64,000 nt of DNA from Isoetes taiwanensis (GCA_021234155.1 JAJEKV010000004.1:372001-436000), one strand, 5' to 3'. Positions 44,046-56,370 are shown, counted from the stretch's first letter. Made by a program: numbers and translations. The notes: generated by a model not told the origin, from the sequence alone.

Positions 44046-44623
44046 AGACCTACATTCTTCAGAAATGGCCCTTAGAACTGGTTGTCTTCTTATTTGTATT
44101 GTCTGTAGCATCACTTGCATTCCTTGATTTTGCCTTTCCCGATATAGATCGCGAAGAGAAAGGACATGATCGGGAGCCATGAAAAGACCCGTTCATTGAG
44201 AAAAGAGGACGAGAAGAGGTTGATGACATGCATTGGTCAGGCTAGCGTGTTTAGATTCTCTTCAAGTTGCTCTTGTGACTTGGAACACCTCAGACCTTTC
44301 TCTGCATGCTGTTTGTTCCCAGTAGGTGGTCTGTGTGCGAAGATGATGTAATATTTGTATCAGCCCGACCATCATGGTATCTTCAACCATTGTAAAATAC
44401 AATGTAATAAAATTATTTATGAATAAAAATTCATGGCAGATCAGCACTTTGTTTACAGAGAGATAGCATTTTCATTGGTTTGAGTTGCACTCTTTATCTT
44501 CTCGACTCGCTAATCTAGAAAAGTAGACCACGTAATTTTCCTTAACATTTTTTTTTCACAAAGGAAAACAAGCATCTTCTAAAGCAATAAGGCGGTTTTA
44601 AAAGATTTCCTCGTCCTTTTCGT

Positions 44624-44880
44624 ATAAAATAACAGGGTTCCAAAAAAAAGTGGGAATGGAATGAGACCCACTTTGGTTTCAATCTGTAATGAATTTCCTT
44701 TGTTTGAGTTGTATTGTTCTTGTTCTCGACTCGATATCCAAGAAAACTAGGAGAAAGCTCGAACCCACACTAAGAGACAAATATTCGAATTATGGACAGT
44801 TTTCGAGTCGGAGTTCTCCTTTTTGTGTAAAATAACAGGGTTCCGAAAAAAAGTGGGAATGGAATGAGACCCACTTTAAT
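44624..44880. repeat. Duplicated right-terminal segment of the TIR element
   Basis: GTATAAAATAACAGGGTTCC, AAAAAAAAGTGGGAATGGAA, TGAGACCCACTTT occurs at 44622-44682 and again at 44826-44877, the second copy running into the terminal inverted repeat. The first copy has lost the AATTAAATACGACTT end. Confidence 0.85.
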
Positions 44881-44892
44881 TAAATACGACTT

Positions 44893-46390
44893 ATGGACTG
44901 TAGATGCAATGTCCACCATAATGTGACAGTCCAACTCATGAAGAAGGAAAGCATTATAAGGAACCACCCATACATCATCTATGCTCCTCCTCCTATATTG
45001 TACGTAGCCCTTCGAATCAAGTTATGTCATTGGGTTAACATTCCTTGGATATTTGTAGCAACAGGAATTTCCATTTCGAGAGCACCTTTCTGTATGTTTA
45101 TGTATCATGAATTTTTGGACTTGTGCTCGAAGAACAGGATCCGTTGGGCAATTCAGCAGAGATGATCTCGTCTATGCATTCAATTGGTATGTCGGGTTCA
45201 GTGCGCAAGACGAGATGGGCATGAGGCAATCCACATTTTTGGAATTCTATGACTGTTATTATATATGATATATGTTGGAAGAATTTGTGAAGAAGCTCCT
45301 TCAACCGTTGTAATCGTCCATGGAAACATCGGATGACAATCATAGGAATATCGGATGCATTCTGTCCAGGTCTGAGTATCTCTGGCCAATCTGTATTTGT
45401 AGTCATAGTGATAAATAATGTCGGATGACCTTTGGATCTTGATAGTGCCAATGCATCCACGACTTGCACAGAGCACCACCTTTGACATCCTAAGAATGAT
45501 GAGGGCAAGATTATGTCACTTCGATCGTCATTCTCACGTTCCGAATAGTCCTCATCGTACTGCACCCTTCGATTCCGAAATGCTAGCGTTCTAAAATAAT
45601 TCAATCGAGCATCTTCAACTCTTGAATACATGTCAACCAAATATTCCCCACATAAACGACCTAATTAGAGAAACCTGTCTTCATGTAACAATCTTGCCCT
45701 ATACCATTGTAATTGTGTAAAGCCAAATTCATTTCTGAGACCCCAACCCCGAGTGCCGTGAGGGAATAGGAGGGGGTATTGTAATGGCTCATACATAGGA
45801 TCAAGGATATTCATGAAGGTTGGCTCCCCTTCATTTCTTACCCAAAATCCTGCGACTCATGGTGCAAGCTCAGATGTATTATCAACATCCACAATGGCTG
45901 CAATCTCATTGCTTGCAACTGCTCCCTCAATGGTTATATATGCTGATGGCAAGCCCATACTTCCCACAGTTTGGAGATTTCGGATAAATGGATTTATTTG
46001 GTCAAGGATTGAGCCAACAATTGCCACCCACTGAAATGGCACATTTTGGTTTCGTGCATGTATGTACCGTTCTGATTCGTCATAGATATACCAATGCATT
46101 GGATGTCCTGACTCTGTAGTAGGACGTAGTCGATGGTAAGTTCATCCACTTATAGTCACTGATGAAGGAAAATCCAAATTTACAAATCCGCCACTGACTC
46201 CGAGTACACTAAAACAAAATAGCCTGTTCACTTTTCTCGATAGCATAGCAAATTCTTGTCTATTGTAAAGGTTCTGTAGTGCCATAGGCAAAGGGGGCAA
46301 AGGTGGTAGTAACCATCTCTCCCTGTTGCAACAAAATCCATCACGCTCAACATTGAGCAACGGGATTTGACAATATATACACCGTTTATT
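44893..46390 (-). pseudogene. Helitron Rep (HUH) region
   Basis: From the 5' side: a zinc-binding segment CIYCQIPLLNVERDGFCC followed by LPPLPMALQNLY; HWYIYDESERYIHARN; INPFIRNLQTV; EPLQYPLLFPHGTRGW; then HPTLFITMTTNTDWPEI and IEFQKCGLPHAHLVL with the metal-binding HAH near 45215-45223; QVQKFMIHKHT, VWVVPYNAFLLHELDCHIMV. These are the standard Helitron_like_N blocks in order. Several frameshifts and stops (46142, 45857, 45655, near 45165) break it. The catalytic tyrosines normally follow the last block; SYLYGYIYK on the far side of the TIR element supplies that region. Confidence 0.9.
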
Positions 46391-46802
46391 CTATGTACAC
46401 ATTACATAACTTTGACGCATGGCCAAATTCATTTGTTGCGCTTGAGCTTGCCAATGGGTTGAAGCGGATAGCTCTGTTCTTGACACCCTAACTTCTTCTT
46501 GTGGGTGTGTTTGGTTGGATGATGCAACATTATCTACATGTGCAAATGTTGGATCTCTATCTACTATAGGTCTCCAGTGGGATCGTCCTAAACGTTCTCT
46601 AGCCCTTTCTCGCATTCTAATCTTATCTCGTTTAGGCAACTCTGCATAGCATTCTGCTCGCCTTAGCAGTATGGTATCTCTCTTCTCCTCAGATAAATTT
46701 GCATAGTGCACCGCTTCTCGTTCTCGAACTCTCTCTCTATCGTCTTCGAGTAAATTTGTATAGCTCTCTCTCTCTCTCCCTCCCTCCCTCCCTCCCTCCA
46801 TA

Positions 46803-47278
46803 TAGAAGCCAAGTATTTATCAGATGACATCTCCTTACATTTTAGGCATGTGATGGCTCGCGTGAGATTTAGCTCGCATTATTTGAAGATAGAGACTGGG
46901 AGATGGCACAGGATACCTCGAGACAAACGCGTATGCGAGTTTTGTAAAAGCGGACACATAGAGGATGAACTTCACACCTTGCTCTGCTGCTCAGCATATG
47001 ATGATATCAGATACAAGCACGGGATACAGGAAAAGACATTGCTAGAACTTTTTGAGCTTCCAACCTTGAAAACCTGTCATTTTATATTTGATGTACTCCA
47101 TGTTAGAGAGAAGGTTTTTAAGGTCGATAATAATTTTGTTGATGATATTACCTCAGAGAGTGAGAGTAGTGCATATACCGATGATATCGGTGGCATTTGT
47201 TGATATGTAATCTGTTCGTCTTATAGACCTGATAGGTCTCAACGGACGTAATAAACACTTCACTTCACTTCACTTCAT
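46803..47278 (+). mobile_element. Short 5'-truncated LINE copy
   Basis: The frame 46850-47203 gives SHYLKIETGRWHRIPRDKRV, CEFCKSGHIEDELHTLLCCS, the C-terminal LINE motif, with stop at 47201-47203. The 3' end is AGACCT-GAT-AGGTCT, CAACGGACGTAATAAACA and then about four CACTT units, before the host CT repeat. This intact-looking terminus is the best guide in this window to the LINE 3' structure. Confidence 0.9.
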
Positions 47279-47413
<135 letters not shown>

Positions 47414-47939
47414 TTCTATCTCTCTCCTCCTCGGGCAACTTTGCATATCGCTCCGCTACTCTTCGTAGAATTCTCTCTCTATCATTGGTAGACAAATTGG
47501 CATATCGTTCCCTTCTCCAACATCTTATCCTCTCCCTATCTTCTTCTGATAAATTTGCATAAGGCTCTCTGTTTGTCCGTCGTGTTATATCTATGTGACC
47601 TTCAACTGCATTCCTCTGTTCGATTCTATCAGTATTCCCATCTTGAAATGAGTTTATGTATTGTTCCTTATTGTCTGCACTTTGCCCATCTATAACCACA
47701 GGTGAGCTATTCAAATCTATAATTGTTGGGTTCTGTTCGTCCATGGCTGTAGTCACAGGATATTCGTTTATCTCATTTATCATTCTCACTCGACGTTGTC
47801 TTGCACGCTCTCTAGCTCTTTCTCGAATCCTCTCCCTATCATCCTCTGCCAGATTTTCGTAACGTTCTCTAGCTCTTTTTCGTTCTCCCTCTCTATATCT
47901 CTCTAATGTGGTTCTATCATTGCCCTCCATAATTTTTGT

Positions 47940-49260
47940 CTTATCTAAGTGATATTTAACACATCCTTATGTTAAGAACCTATCTATTTATCTATATGTC
48001 CATTTATCTTGAGATGCCAAAAGAAAAAATATATATAAGAAGGTATCTTACCCACCTTTTGCTTTCTTATCCATATTTCTCCTTCGTATTGCTGAAGAGC
48101 ATGTTTTCTTAAAAACTGAAATACGAAAAGAATATGTGAACTCATGTGTATTGAATACTATTGTTCTACATGCTACGTTGGTGGATGCAAGAGCAATTGA
48201 GCAATTGTTTATAGAGAATAGTTTGGATATGCAAATGTATCTAACTTTTTAAGCAATATAAATCGTGGAAATGGAATTAACTACTGAAGTTTTGGCACCT
48301 CTTTTTGATGATCTCTCTCTTTAAATAGCAATCCAAAATTGTATTTTTCTATCAGCCATGTCAAGCTTAGATAGAGAATGATCTGGATTTGCAAATCTAT
48401 GTAATGCAGGTCATTATCTTTTAAGCATTATATATTGTCAAATTGTGGACATAGAACTAGTTGCCGAAGCTTTGGCAGCCTGTCTGATGATTTTAGCAAG
48501 TAATAGTGCAAACTTGCATTTTCTATGAACCATATCAACCCTAGTTATAATAATCCTTAGATATGTTGCATGAACTTTTGTTCAAAATGGCATAGAAGTG
48601 TCATGCAATAGATCATTCCAAGTGATAGTTGGTTTCAATGCATTATTCTTTGCACTTCAAACAAAAGTCTTTGTCGAATCAAGACTTTGCTTTTAGGTTC
48701 ACCTAATTTATAAGATTTCTAGCAAAAAGTTCTAGGATGGAGGAACGTGCTCTAACATATGTTCTCGTCTTGATGCCCAATGAGATGAATAAAATGGGAC
48801 CGAAACTTCATAATTAAAAAACTTAAATGCTTAGAACAAATTGTTGACTTTAAACTATTGTAGGATTTTGTGTGAACTAGAAACAAATGTCGGGACATGT
48901 TTTAAAGTTGAGTGGTTTTAGCCATGTCTAAAATGGAAGATTAGAATACATGGATATTTATACATTGAATGTTATAAACAATTGAGTACTACCTTTGCAT
49001 AGGCCAAAATTTACACTAACATGAGATTAGTCGAACATGCTATCTTTAGCTTCAAATGTGACAGATAGGAATAAATGCATAAAAAAGCAATGGTGAATAT
49101 AGTTCCTTATTCGATCATTTAACGAGGGCAATATTATTTTGACCGTTTTGATTTTGAAGGCATATCAAGGCCATGCTTGGCAAACGACGAAGTACCTTGG
49201 GAATAAAAAAAATAAAGGCTCTGTCTTTCTCGGATTTGCCCGGATTTAAACCAAAAAAAC
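47940..49260. other. Spacer with a diverged tandem duplication
   Basis: Two related segments, near 48205-48320 and 48378-48500, share GAGAAT..T.TGGAT.TGCAAAT, TTTTAAGCA.TATA and TGAAGTTTTGGCA/CGAAGCTTTGGCA. No gene recognised. The left end may include the 5' flank of the Helitron. Confidence 0.5.
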
Positions 49261-49750
49261 TGATTCAAGCATCAAAATGGAGCCAAAAGATGGATTTATT
49301 TGAAGCTGCAGGTGATACAAGATAGGGGCCTGGCTGTGGTAGCAGACAACCGTAGAGGTAAACAACATCAGCAGCAGCTCCAACAGGATCAGCTGCTTGG
49401 TGAAGGGATTGAAGCTAATAATAATAATGCCAGTAAAAAGCGTCTAGAAGATGTTAGGGATAAAGCTGCCCCTTCCACGTCTAGGCCTGCCTCTACTCTT
49501 CTGTGACCAAGACCAGTGTTTTTACTTACAGGATCAATGGGGCTCAATCTGGGCGACAGAGTATCCGATTTCATAGCATGCTAAGGGTCTCCTGGGAAGG
49601 AAAAATTGGCAAGCATTCATCTATCTACTTCAGAAGACTATGGCTGACACTTGCAAATCCGCAGACTGTAGTCCCCCTTCAGAAACTTAGACAATAAACC
49701 AGAGCACTGAGCTTGATTCGACAGCCTGGAGATTAACTTCACAAAGGTAG
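49261..49750. other. Spacer with weak open frames
   Basis: The frame 49300-49506 (plus) is Gln/Asn/Ser-rich (HQQQLQQDQLLGEG...NNNNASKKR), which could be a low-complexity exon, but nothing supports it further. Confidence 0.3.
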
Positions 49751-49754
49751 CAAA

Positions 49755-49950
49755 AATAATTCACAGCGCAGAAAGAACAGGCCGGAAAGATAAGAACAGG
49801 CCGGAAATATAAGAAAGAAATAATTCACAAAGAACAGGCCGGAAATATAAGAAAGAAATAATTCACAAAGAACAGGCCGGAAATATAAGAACAGGCCGGA
49901 AATATAAGAAAGAAATAATTCACAAAGAACAGGCCGGAAAGATAAGAACT
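49755..49950. repeat. Minisatellite AGAACAGGCCGGAAATATAA
   Basis: The unit GAACAGGCCGGAAATATAAG, with or without AAAGAAATAATTCACAAA, occurs seven times. Two lengths alternate (about 20 and 38 bp), which points to slippage or unequal exchange. Confidence 0.93.
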
Positions 49951-50224
49951 GCTGCTACTGCGTGAAATCGAAGAAAAAGCAGGGGATTCGAAAACAAATT
50001 CGGAAATAGGGGGCATACCTTATATGAAGTTTGCTTGCAGCCTTAGTGAGTCTTAGCGAATTGAAAAAACTGGGCGATCTAAGCCTATTTATACCCAGAG
50101 AGATCCACAGTTTGATCCATAGAAATCTTCCTAAATCCAGGCAACATCCGGAACCACCACAAATTTTCCACGTGCCTCAGATTATGGTGCCAGCGTCAAT
50201 AGAAAGATGCCAATCTAATATATC

Positions 50225-50340
50225 TGACAGAATCAGGGATGAATCATCATTCTGACAGAATCAGGGATGAATCATCGTTCTGACAGAATCAGGGATGAAT
50301 CTTATATACATATGAATCATGGTGAATCATCGTGCTTAGT
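50225..50340. repeat. Short tandem repeat CTGACAGAATCAGGGATGAAT
   Basis: Three consecutive units of about 28 bp (TCTGACAGAATCAGGGATGA, ATCATCRT). Confidence 0.9.
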
Positions 50341-50602
50341 ACATCATAGTGAACCAGCTGTCTCAACAGCCCAGGAAGCCATCTCTAAACTAGCCATCTC
50401 TGTGTTTACTTGCTCCCTGTGCTTGGGCGGATTGCCATGCTGCCTCTTCTAAGACCCAAATCTGCTTTTTTGGTCGGCTTAACACTAATAAATTGCAAAT
50501 TAGAGATGCAAATTTTGCCTTTCCTCTTTTTTTTTTGGGTTTATGCCTTACAGAGCCATCGACCTTCTCTGGAGCTTGCCGGAACAGAGCGAAAAGAAAG
50601 CC

Positions 50603-51557
50603 CTAACACTAGAGTTGTTCCTTGATGAACCCAAATGGGTTCATTCGTACACTTTTTTTGAAATTCTATTATAGCTCCGAGATAAAGAATTTGTCTACAT
50701 ACTCACAATATGTTGTCCTCCATGAGTGTACATATAAGGAAAAATTTATGAAAAATATAGAAAGCTTCTATTACCAAATATAATGTGGAGCCGAATGCAA
50801 AGGGGTCAAGTTTATTCTCAAAGTCTTTAACATTTCTCATATTATTTTGCAAATATGATTTTTCCTAGGAATTCTAATTCTTCCATCTTGTAATTCATGA
50901 TATGAGAAATCTATCTCAAGAAGAACTAGAAAAATCTATGGTAGAATTTTCGAGAAATAATTCCTTGAAGTTTGAAGTTTTGAAAATTCATAGTACTACT
51001 CCACTTTTTGAAAAAATGAAATCCATTTAGCAAGACGTGTAGTACTTAGGATTTATTTCCATTGAAAAATAATAGTACTTTCACATTCTTATTCTATTTC
51101 AAATATCATGGATATGAAATGGTTCCTGGATGTTTGTTTTTCATAAATTCCTTAGGGATCCGACTGGGTCTCTCAAGGATTGAAATTATGATTTGCTCAT
51201 TGATATATCAAATTTTTATAAAATCACATGAAATTTGAAAAATTTATAGCATTTGTAGGCTACGTTCATAGAAAACTTAAAATTTGTATTCCATCTTGAG
51301 TGTCATGAGATTATATCATATCATCGAAACCATTGAATTGAGTGTATTTCAAGGTGCGATTTGTGCCAAACTTGTGAAGAATTTTATTTTGCCATTGAAT
51401 ATGGTGGTACAACTTCGAGTTAATCTTACAATTCAGGTGTTCATATTTAAAATCTCATAAATATCATGAAGAACTAGTCCCTAATATGGAGAAGGGATTG
51501 AGGGACCCATACAGGTTGATGAACCCAAACAGGTCCCTGAGACAACTCTAGTGCTAA
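50603..51557. mobile_element. 947-bp TIR element beginning CACTAG
   Basis: CACTAGAGTTGT starts at 50607 and its exact complement ACAACTCTAGTG ends at 51553. CTAA lies directly outside on both sides (50603-50606 and 51554-51557). Further inside, GATGAACCCAAA.GGGTTCA at the left resembles TGGGTTCATCAACC on the other strand at the right. The interior is AT-rich and has no coding frame of note. The CACTA start suggests a CACTA-type non-autonomous element; a 4-bp rather than 3-bp duplication is slightly odd. Confidence 0.8.
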
Positions 51558-53036
51558 AAGGGCCCAGAAAATTTAATGGGCAGGAAATGTTTTTGGAGAA
51601 TGAGCAACGCAGATGCGCTAAAGATGCTAATAGCCATAGCTCTGTTGTTGGCTTGATGTACACTCGTCTGTCGGAATAAGATGGACCATGTAGGAACGCA
51701 TAAAGCCCCAATTCCTTGGTAGCAAAAATGGCAGAGGATCTACCGAGGAACCAGACGATTCAACAAATCCACAGTAAGAAATTGCCAGGATGTTTCATGG
51801 GGTAGATTTGATTATGAAAAGGACAATATGGTTAATAGGGCAAATCCCTAAAAAATAGGGCGGCGGAGAAATTTTTTGATACGTGTCATATTAACACGCG
51901 TTTCAATTGCGGCGGAGAAAAAATACTACCACGGAACAAAAAAAAAGAAAAATGAGAGACTGGCTTATATATGTGTAGATTAAACAAGCCCAAGTCAAAA
52001 GTAATGGAGGGTCTATCTTTTGATATATCTACACTTATATAATTTATTCAAACCAAGATTCGATTCCTCGATGCCTTTAGATTCCCGAGTGAGGGAAAAA
52101 TTAGAAAGGAAAAATAATTGTGAAAAAATTTGAAGGGACGCCATGTTGTTGAACTTATCTGCTTCGGCTTTCTGCAGGACTGCGCTCCGTCAAATGCTTT
52201 TCCTCAATCTTCGCTTTCTCCATTCGTCTGCTCCATTCCGGAGCTATTCTATCTGTTTTCAGTGCTCATCAATATTTCTTTAAGCCGCACGATTTGGAAG
52301 CACGGAACTGGTCTGCATTCTTCTGCAGGCTATGGCGTCCTCGCAAGGGCAAATCCGGATCTTCTGATGGACAAATCCGGAGCTATTCTCTCTGTTTTCG
52401 GTGCTCATGAGCTTTGTTGGTCATTTTTGACCGATTTTTTATTTTTTTTACTTTGTGGATGCAGTATATTGCTGAGGCAACGGAAAAATTCTTGGTGGTA
52501 AATGCTGTAAGATGCAGATGCAGATGCAAGGAAAAATAGAAACGTGCATTAGGTACAGATTAGGTAAACTCTGTATGCAGATGCTTATGCAAAACGAAAC
52601 AAAAAGGTACATTGGCTGGCTCAATTCCAGTTTTTTTCTGTGCGAAAAGCCAAGCTGTGTGTTTGTTGTTACGTTCAAATTTGCTGTTTGCCGGTGCTTT
52701 TCGATCAGTTTTAGGTTGTGGATCCAGTTCTTTGTAATTATTCTACCCGGATTGTTGGTTGCTCGCCCATTCTTTTGGGCACGAAAGGGTTGTCCTTAAT
52801 GTTAGCGCTTCTGAGCTGAAAATTCCTCATTCAATATACCTCATTCTTTAGCTGCATCTATAGAGCTGATGCTGCAAAGAGAATTTCATTATCAGTTGTA
52901 TTGCTCTACATGCACAAGGCCTAGTTTACTAGATGCAAAATCTGCCATTGGATAGCGGATTTGGCTGTGGGAAAGTAGGTTGTTATGCAGCGCACATCCA
53001 ATGCCAAGGAAAGGTGGAGGTGCATGCATATAAGTA
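51558..53036. other. Spacer with a short duplication
   Basis: TCCGGAGCTATTCTMTCTGT, TTTCRGTGCTCAT occurs near 52236 and 52377. The frame 52130-52501 (123 codons) spans both and is unrecognised. GCGGCGGAGAAA occurs twice near 51861-51920. Sequence at 52510-52550 has a GCAGAT repeat. Confidence 0.4.
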
Positions 53037-54345
53037 ATGGCCACAGCCAACTCACAGGCTTCTGGAGTGCGGAATCACTTCAAGACTACAGAGGGCCGTT
53101 ACAAGTTTTCGCAGGAGAAAAGTCATCCAACAGGCCTTTTACATTACAGCCATGGCCGCCCAGTTACCCAGGCAAGTGCCCAGTTATCACTTAATGCTGC
53201 ATTTGGATTTACATTTGTGAGAGAAATAAATTTGTCAACCTAGATTCTTTTTTCTTTAGGTCACTTTGGCACATCTCAAAGACAAAGCACTGCCCAAGCA
53301 AAAACTCTGGGAACTCTGCGGCGGGTGGAACAGGGGGATGCGATTTCCAACAATAAGGTTGCCGGGGTGGCAATGGAAGCAGAGCACTTGGATTTGTTGG
53401 GGAAATGGCTTTGCTAGCAAATTTAGTGGAGGCAAGTCCATCTTTGTTTAAGGGAGTGTGAATGTAGGAGTCACTAATGGCCCCGCCTTTATCAAACTTT
53501 GATGGTGAGGGTGTATATGCCATCTTTAATGTTGGTGATGCCCTTTTCACCGGTGACTACAATTCAAATGAGAAGGCAAGCAAGCTTATTGGAGCACATC
53601 TTATCAACCGATGATTTCTCAAAATGTATGTTTTGATATTGCGGGACCTCGTAAAAAGCCTACACTTCAATAATTCCAACCCCATCGTCATGCGTTTGAT
53701 CCACGAGGGCTAAGGATGGACATGATCTCCTTATTGGATTAATATCGGGAGATGGTAATTATTGTACAAAACTTCTTCCCTCATGCCAACTCATCATTTT
53801 CTCGTAATGGATATCTTTTGTTACGATTGTACTTTCGGTTTCAACTGCGACAAGCGACTACTGAGGATCCCGGAAAGAAACTTGTTGGCGCAATGCACTA
53901 TAATAAAGAGGATTCTCTTAACGTAGGTATGTTGCATCTTCGATTGTTATAGGGTGTTATGTACGATTATTAAGCATGATGTAGCGCATCTAGTATCTAG
54001 GTTGACTAGTAGTGTTGTCAATAGTAGTGACTTCCCTGATTATTAATAGAAGTGCCGAGATATGCATTGTATGGCTTTACCAATCATTTGATTGCCTTCA
54101 TGTAAATGGAAGTCAGTAGCTTATGTGCAAAGATATGTTGTTTGATTATGCTTTATGTGATGTTTCACAGCCGATGCACCGCGATTGCATGGGTACCCCA
54201 TAGTGAAGGCCTCTTTGCAGTTGCTCATGCAGATGGTAATCTCTATTTCTATGATACGGTACACACTGAAGTAATTTCTTTCAATGTAAGGTCATGCATT
54301 AGTAGCTCTAAGTATAGCATGTTTAAGGTATTGGAAATTTGAGGA
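53037..54345 (+). pseudogene. WDR20-like WD40 protein gene fragment
   Basis: The first exon (53037-53171, ATG 53037) reads MATANSQASGVRNHFKTTEG, RYKFSQEKSHPTGLLHYSHG, RPVTQ, and the second starts at 53260 with VTLAHLKDKALPKQ. This is the N-terminus of plant WDR20-type WD40 proteins, whose animal relative activates deubiquitinases. Later pieces are FNVGDALFTGD (53525), LVKSLHFNNSNPIV (53648), KLVGAMHYNKEDSLNV (53880) and, after an acceptor at 54169, SRCTAIAWVPHSEGLFAVAH, ADGNLYFYD. Frameshifts or stops fall near 53310, 53450, 53610, 53690 and 53735, and the WD repeats after the first are missing, so it is a pseudogene. The first intron has a GC donor (CAG then GCAAGT). Confidence 0.8.
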
Positions 54346-55860
54346 TTGTGAGCGTCAATAGTTATAGGGCATGCAGTAGTTACAGGGCTGTACTAGAAGT
54401 ATTAAGTGGGAATTTGTATTCATAATTGTAAAAGACCCCCAACATCTATGTCCTTTAGACTTAGAATATACACTCACTAGAATGAGAATGCTTACCATTT
54501 GGGTGATCTAAACGGCTGCAACATCAACGAAAGGCATTGTCTGTCAGAGAGAATTTTAGTGGTTACACAAACATATAAGATAAATGAAATATGTCAAGAA
54601 AATTATGTTCCAGATCATCATTTGATGTTTTGCTAATGTGGTATGACCTAAAAAATGCTCCTTCTTCTTCTCTTCTGATGAGGACGTTCGTGTACATTTT
54701 TAGTTGGATCAACAAAGAGTTGTTCATGTCGCAACCATGTTCGCTCATAGCAGAAGCTCCACGCATTCAAACCGAAGTAGCAGATAACAGAAGAGGGAGA
54801 GATTAGCTCCCTTTTACCATTTAAACTAGCTTTATTCAGCAAGATTTAGGTCCCAATCCTTTATTTTCATCTCCCAAATTCTTTCGAAGCGTTCTTCTAC
54901 TAATTCTGCAGTGCAAACTTATTCTTCCTTTGGGCATGGTACTCAATAGGTGTTTGCCTCAAGGTGTGCCTCTGCTTATGGGCTCATATAAGAAAAGCAA
55001 TAGGTGGCCTCTTAAACAGTCTCTCAAAAAAGATTCAAAAGAATGATTCAAAAGGAGGTTTAGGGGATTCTGGTAGGGATTTTAATGTTTATACAGTGTT
55101 ATAACCTTTGGCAAACAATTTTAGCACCTCTCACATATGATAATGTGATTGTTGCAATGAATTTATGTTGCAATACTATAAACATTGACATTTATGGACT
55201 GAACCCTCTGGATTTTGAACTCGGTTAACCTTCTGTGGCGAACACCCTTTAGCTCTTGCCTCTGCCCTTAATTTCTTTTTGTTTGGGGATTGAACCTTTT
55301 GGTCAGATTGAAGTCCAGCGATGTCTTTGAAGCAAACCGTCAACTTCCAGGCCGAGTTTTCTTCTAAACAACCATTCCAGTTCTCGTTAATCAACGTATT
55401 TATGCTGATTTCTAGATTAAGTGACTCCTCCACCATCTGTAAAAAACGGAAAGGGCTAAAATAAGCTTAAAATACACTAAAAACAGAGCTCCTGATGGCG
55501 CTTGCGAAGATTCTTACCTTAAAATAATAACCTGATGCAGCAGCAGCGACAGCGTCTGTGGATTCGGCAGCAATCTGGCCTGTCCCGTTCAGAGACAGTC
55601 GGAAAGGGCAAAGGATTTTGGCGCACAGAGTTCGGACTTAGCCATCGCCAGATTGAATTCATTTCCTTTGAACTCCCCACCACGGACATGGGGCTCCCTA
55701 TTGCCCCCCGTACGAATAATCCTGACGGTTTTCCCATCTTCTGGTATCACCATGTGCAGGGTGTATGGTACTGACCCGTCATTACTCGCCGTCCGGAATT
55801 AATTCAAACGAGGGGCTTCGATTTCACCACGTGGATGGTTCTCACCAAAATATCCTCGCC
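54346..55860. other. Spacer with no recognised gene
   Basis: Frames at 54591-54806, 55176-55436 (minus) and 55535-55774 are open but not recognised. The last (ending FPIFWYHHVQGVWY) follows a possible acceptor and could be an exon. Continuation of the WDR20-like gene was looked for and not found. Confidence 0.4.
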
Positions 55861-55879
55861 GGGGATCCCAGAGGGCAAC

Positions 55880-56370
55880 ATATTCTTGCCCGCTCCTCGA
55901 TATCCGCCATGGTGGTGATCTCGGAGGCGGGGATAACTTGGCCTATATCGAGGGGCCGATATTGGCCCTGCATTGGCGATCCCGGAGGAGGGAATCACAT
56001 CCGCCAGATATGGGGATCCCGGATGTCGGGGTTAACACCGCTGATTCTGGAAGCGTTATCGGCCATAGTGGTGATCCCGGAAGCGAGGATAACCTGGCCG
56101 ATATCGGGGTCCCGATATCGGCCGTAGGTTGGTGATCCCGGAGGAGGGAATCACATCTGCCGGATGCGGGGATCCTGGACGTCGAGGTTACCACAGCTGA
56201 TTACGGGAGCATTATCGGCCATGGTGGTGATCCCGGAAGCGGGGATAACCTGACCGATATCGGGGTCCCGATATTGGCTGTGGGTTGGTGATCCCGGAGG
56301 AGGGAATCACATCCGCCAACTGATTACAGGAGCGTTATCGGCCACTGGCAAGGGGATCCCGGAGGCCAGG
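55880..56370. repeat. GC-rich tandem repeat, unit about 120-155 bp
   Basis: Units start near 55903, 56056, 56212 and (partial) 56337. Each has ATCGGCCATGGTGGTGATCC, CGGAAGCGGGGATAAC, TGGCCGATATCGGGGTCCCG, ATATTGGC, then GATCCCGGAGGAGGGAATCA, CATCCGCC. GATCC and GATATC inverted motifs are frequent. CpG content is high compared with the flanks. Frames are open on both strands only because of composition. Confidence 0.85.

Larger units (their letters stand above)
41099..44895. mobile_element. 3.79-kb TIR element, unknown superfamily, inserted in the Helitron
   Basis: ATG is present at 41099-41101 and at 44893-44895. The element between has inverted ends GAAGTCGCATTTAATTAAAG (41102) and, on the other strand, AAGTCGTATTTAATTAAAG (from 44892), both followed by TGGG. 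Removing the element and one ATG joins ...ASTVH to VFSYLYGYIYK in frame, which is exactly the conserved Helitron sequence. So the boundaries and the 3-bp duplication are well supported. Inside are a purine-rich minisatellite, possible captured gene exons (41927-42940), an array of palindromes (43540-44040) and a repeat of the right end. No transposase was seen. The TIR is neither CACTA nor typical PIF/Harbinger. Confidence 0.85.
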
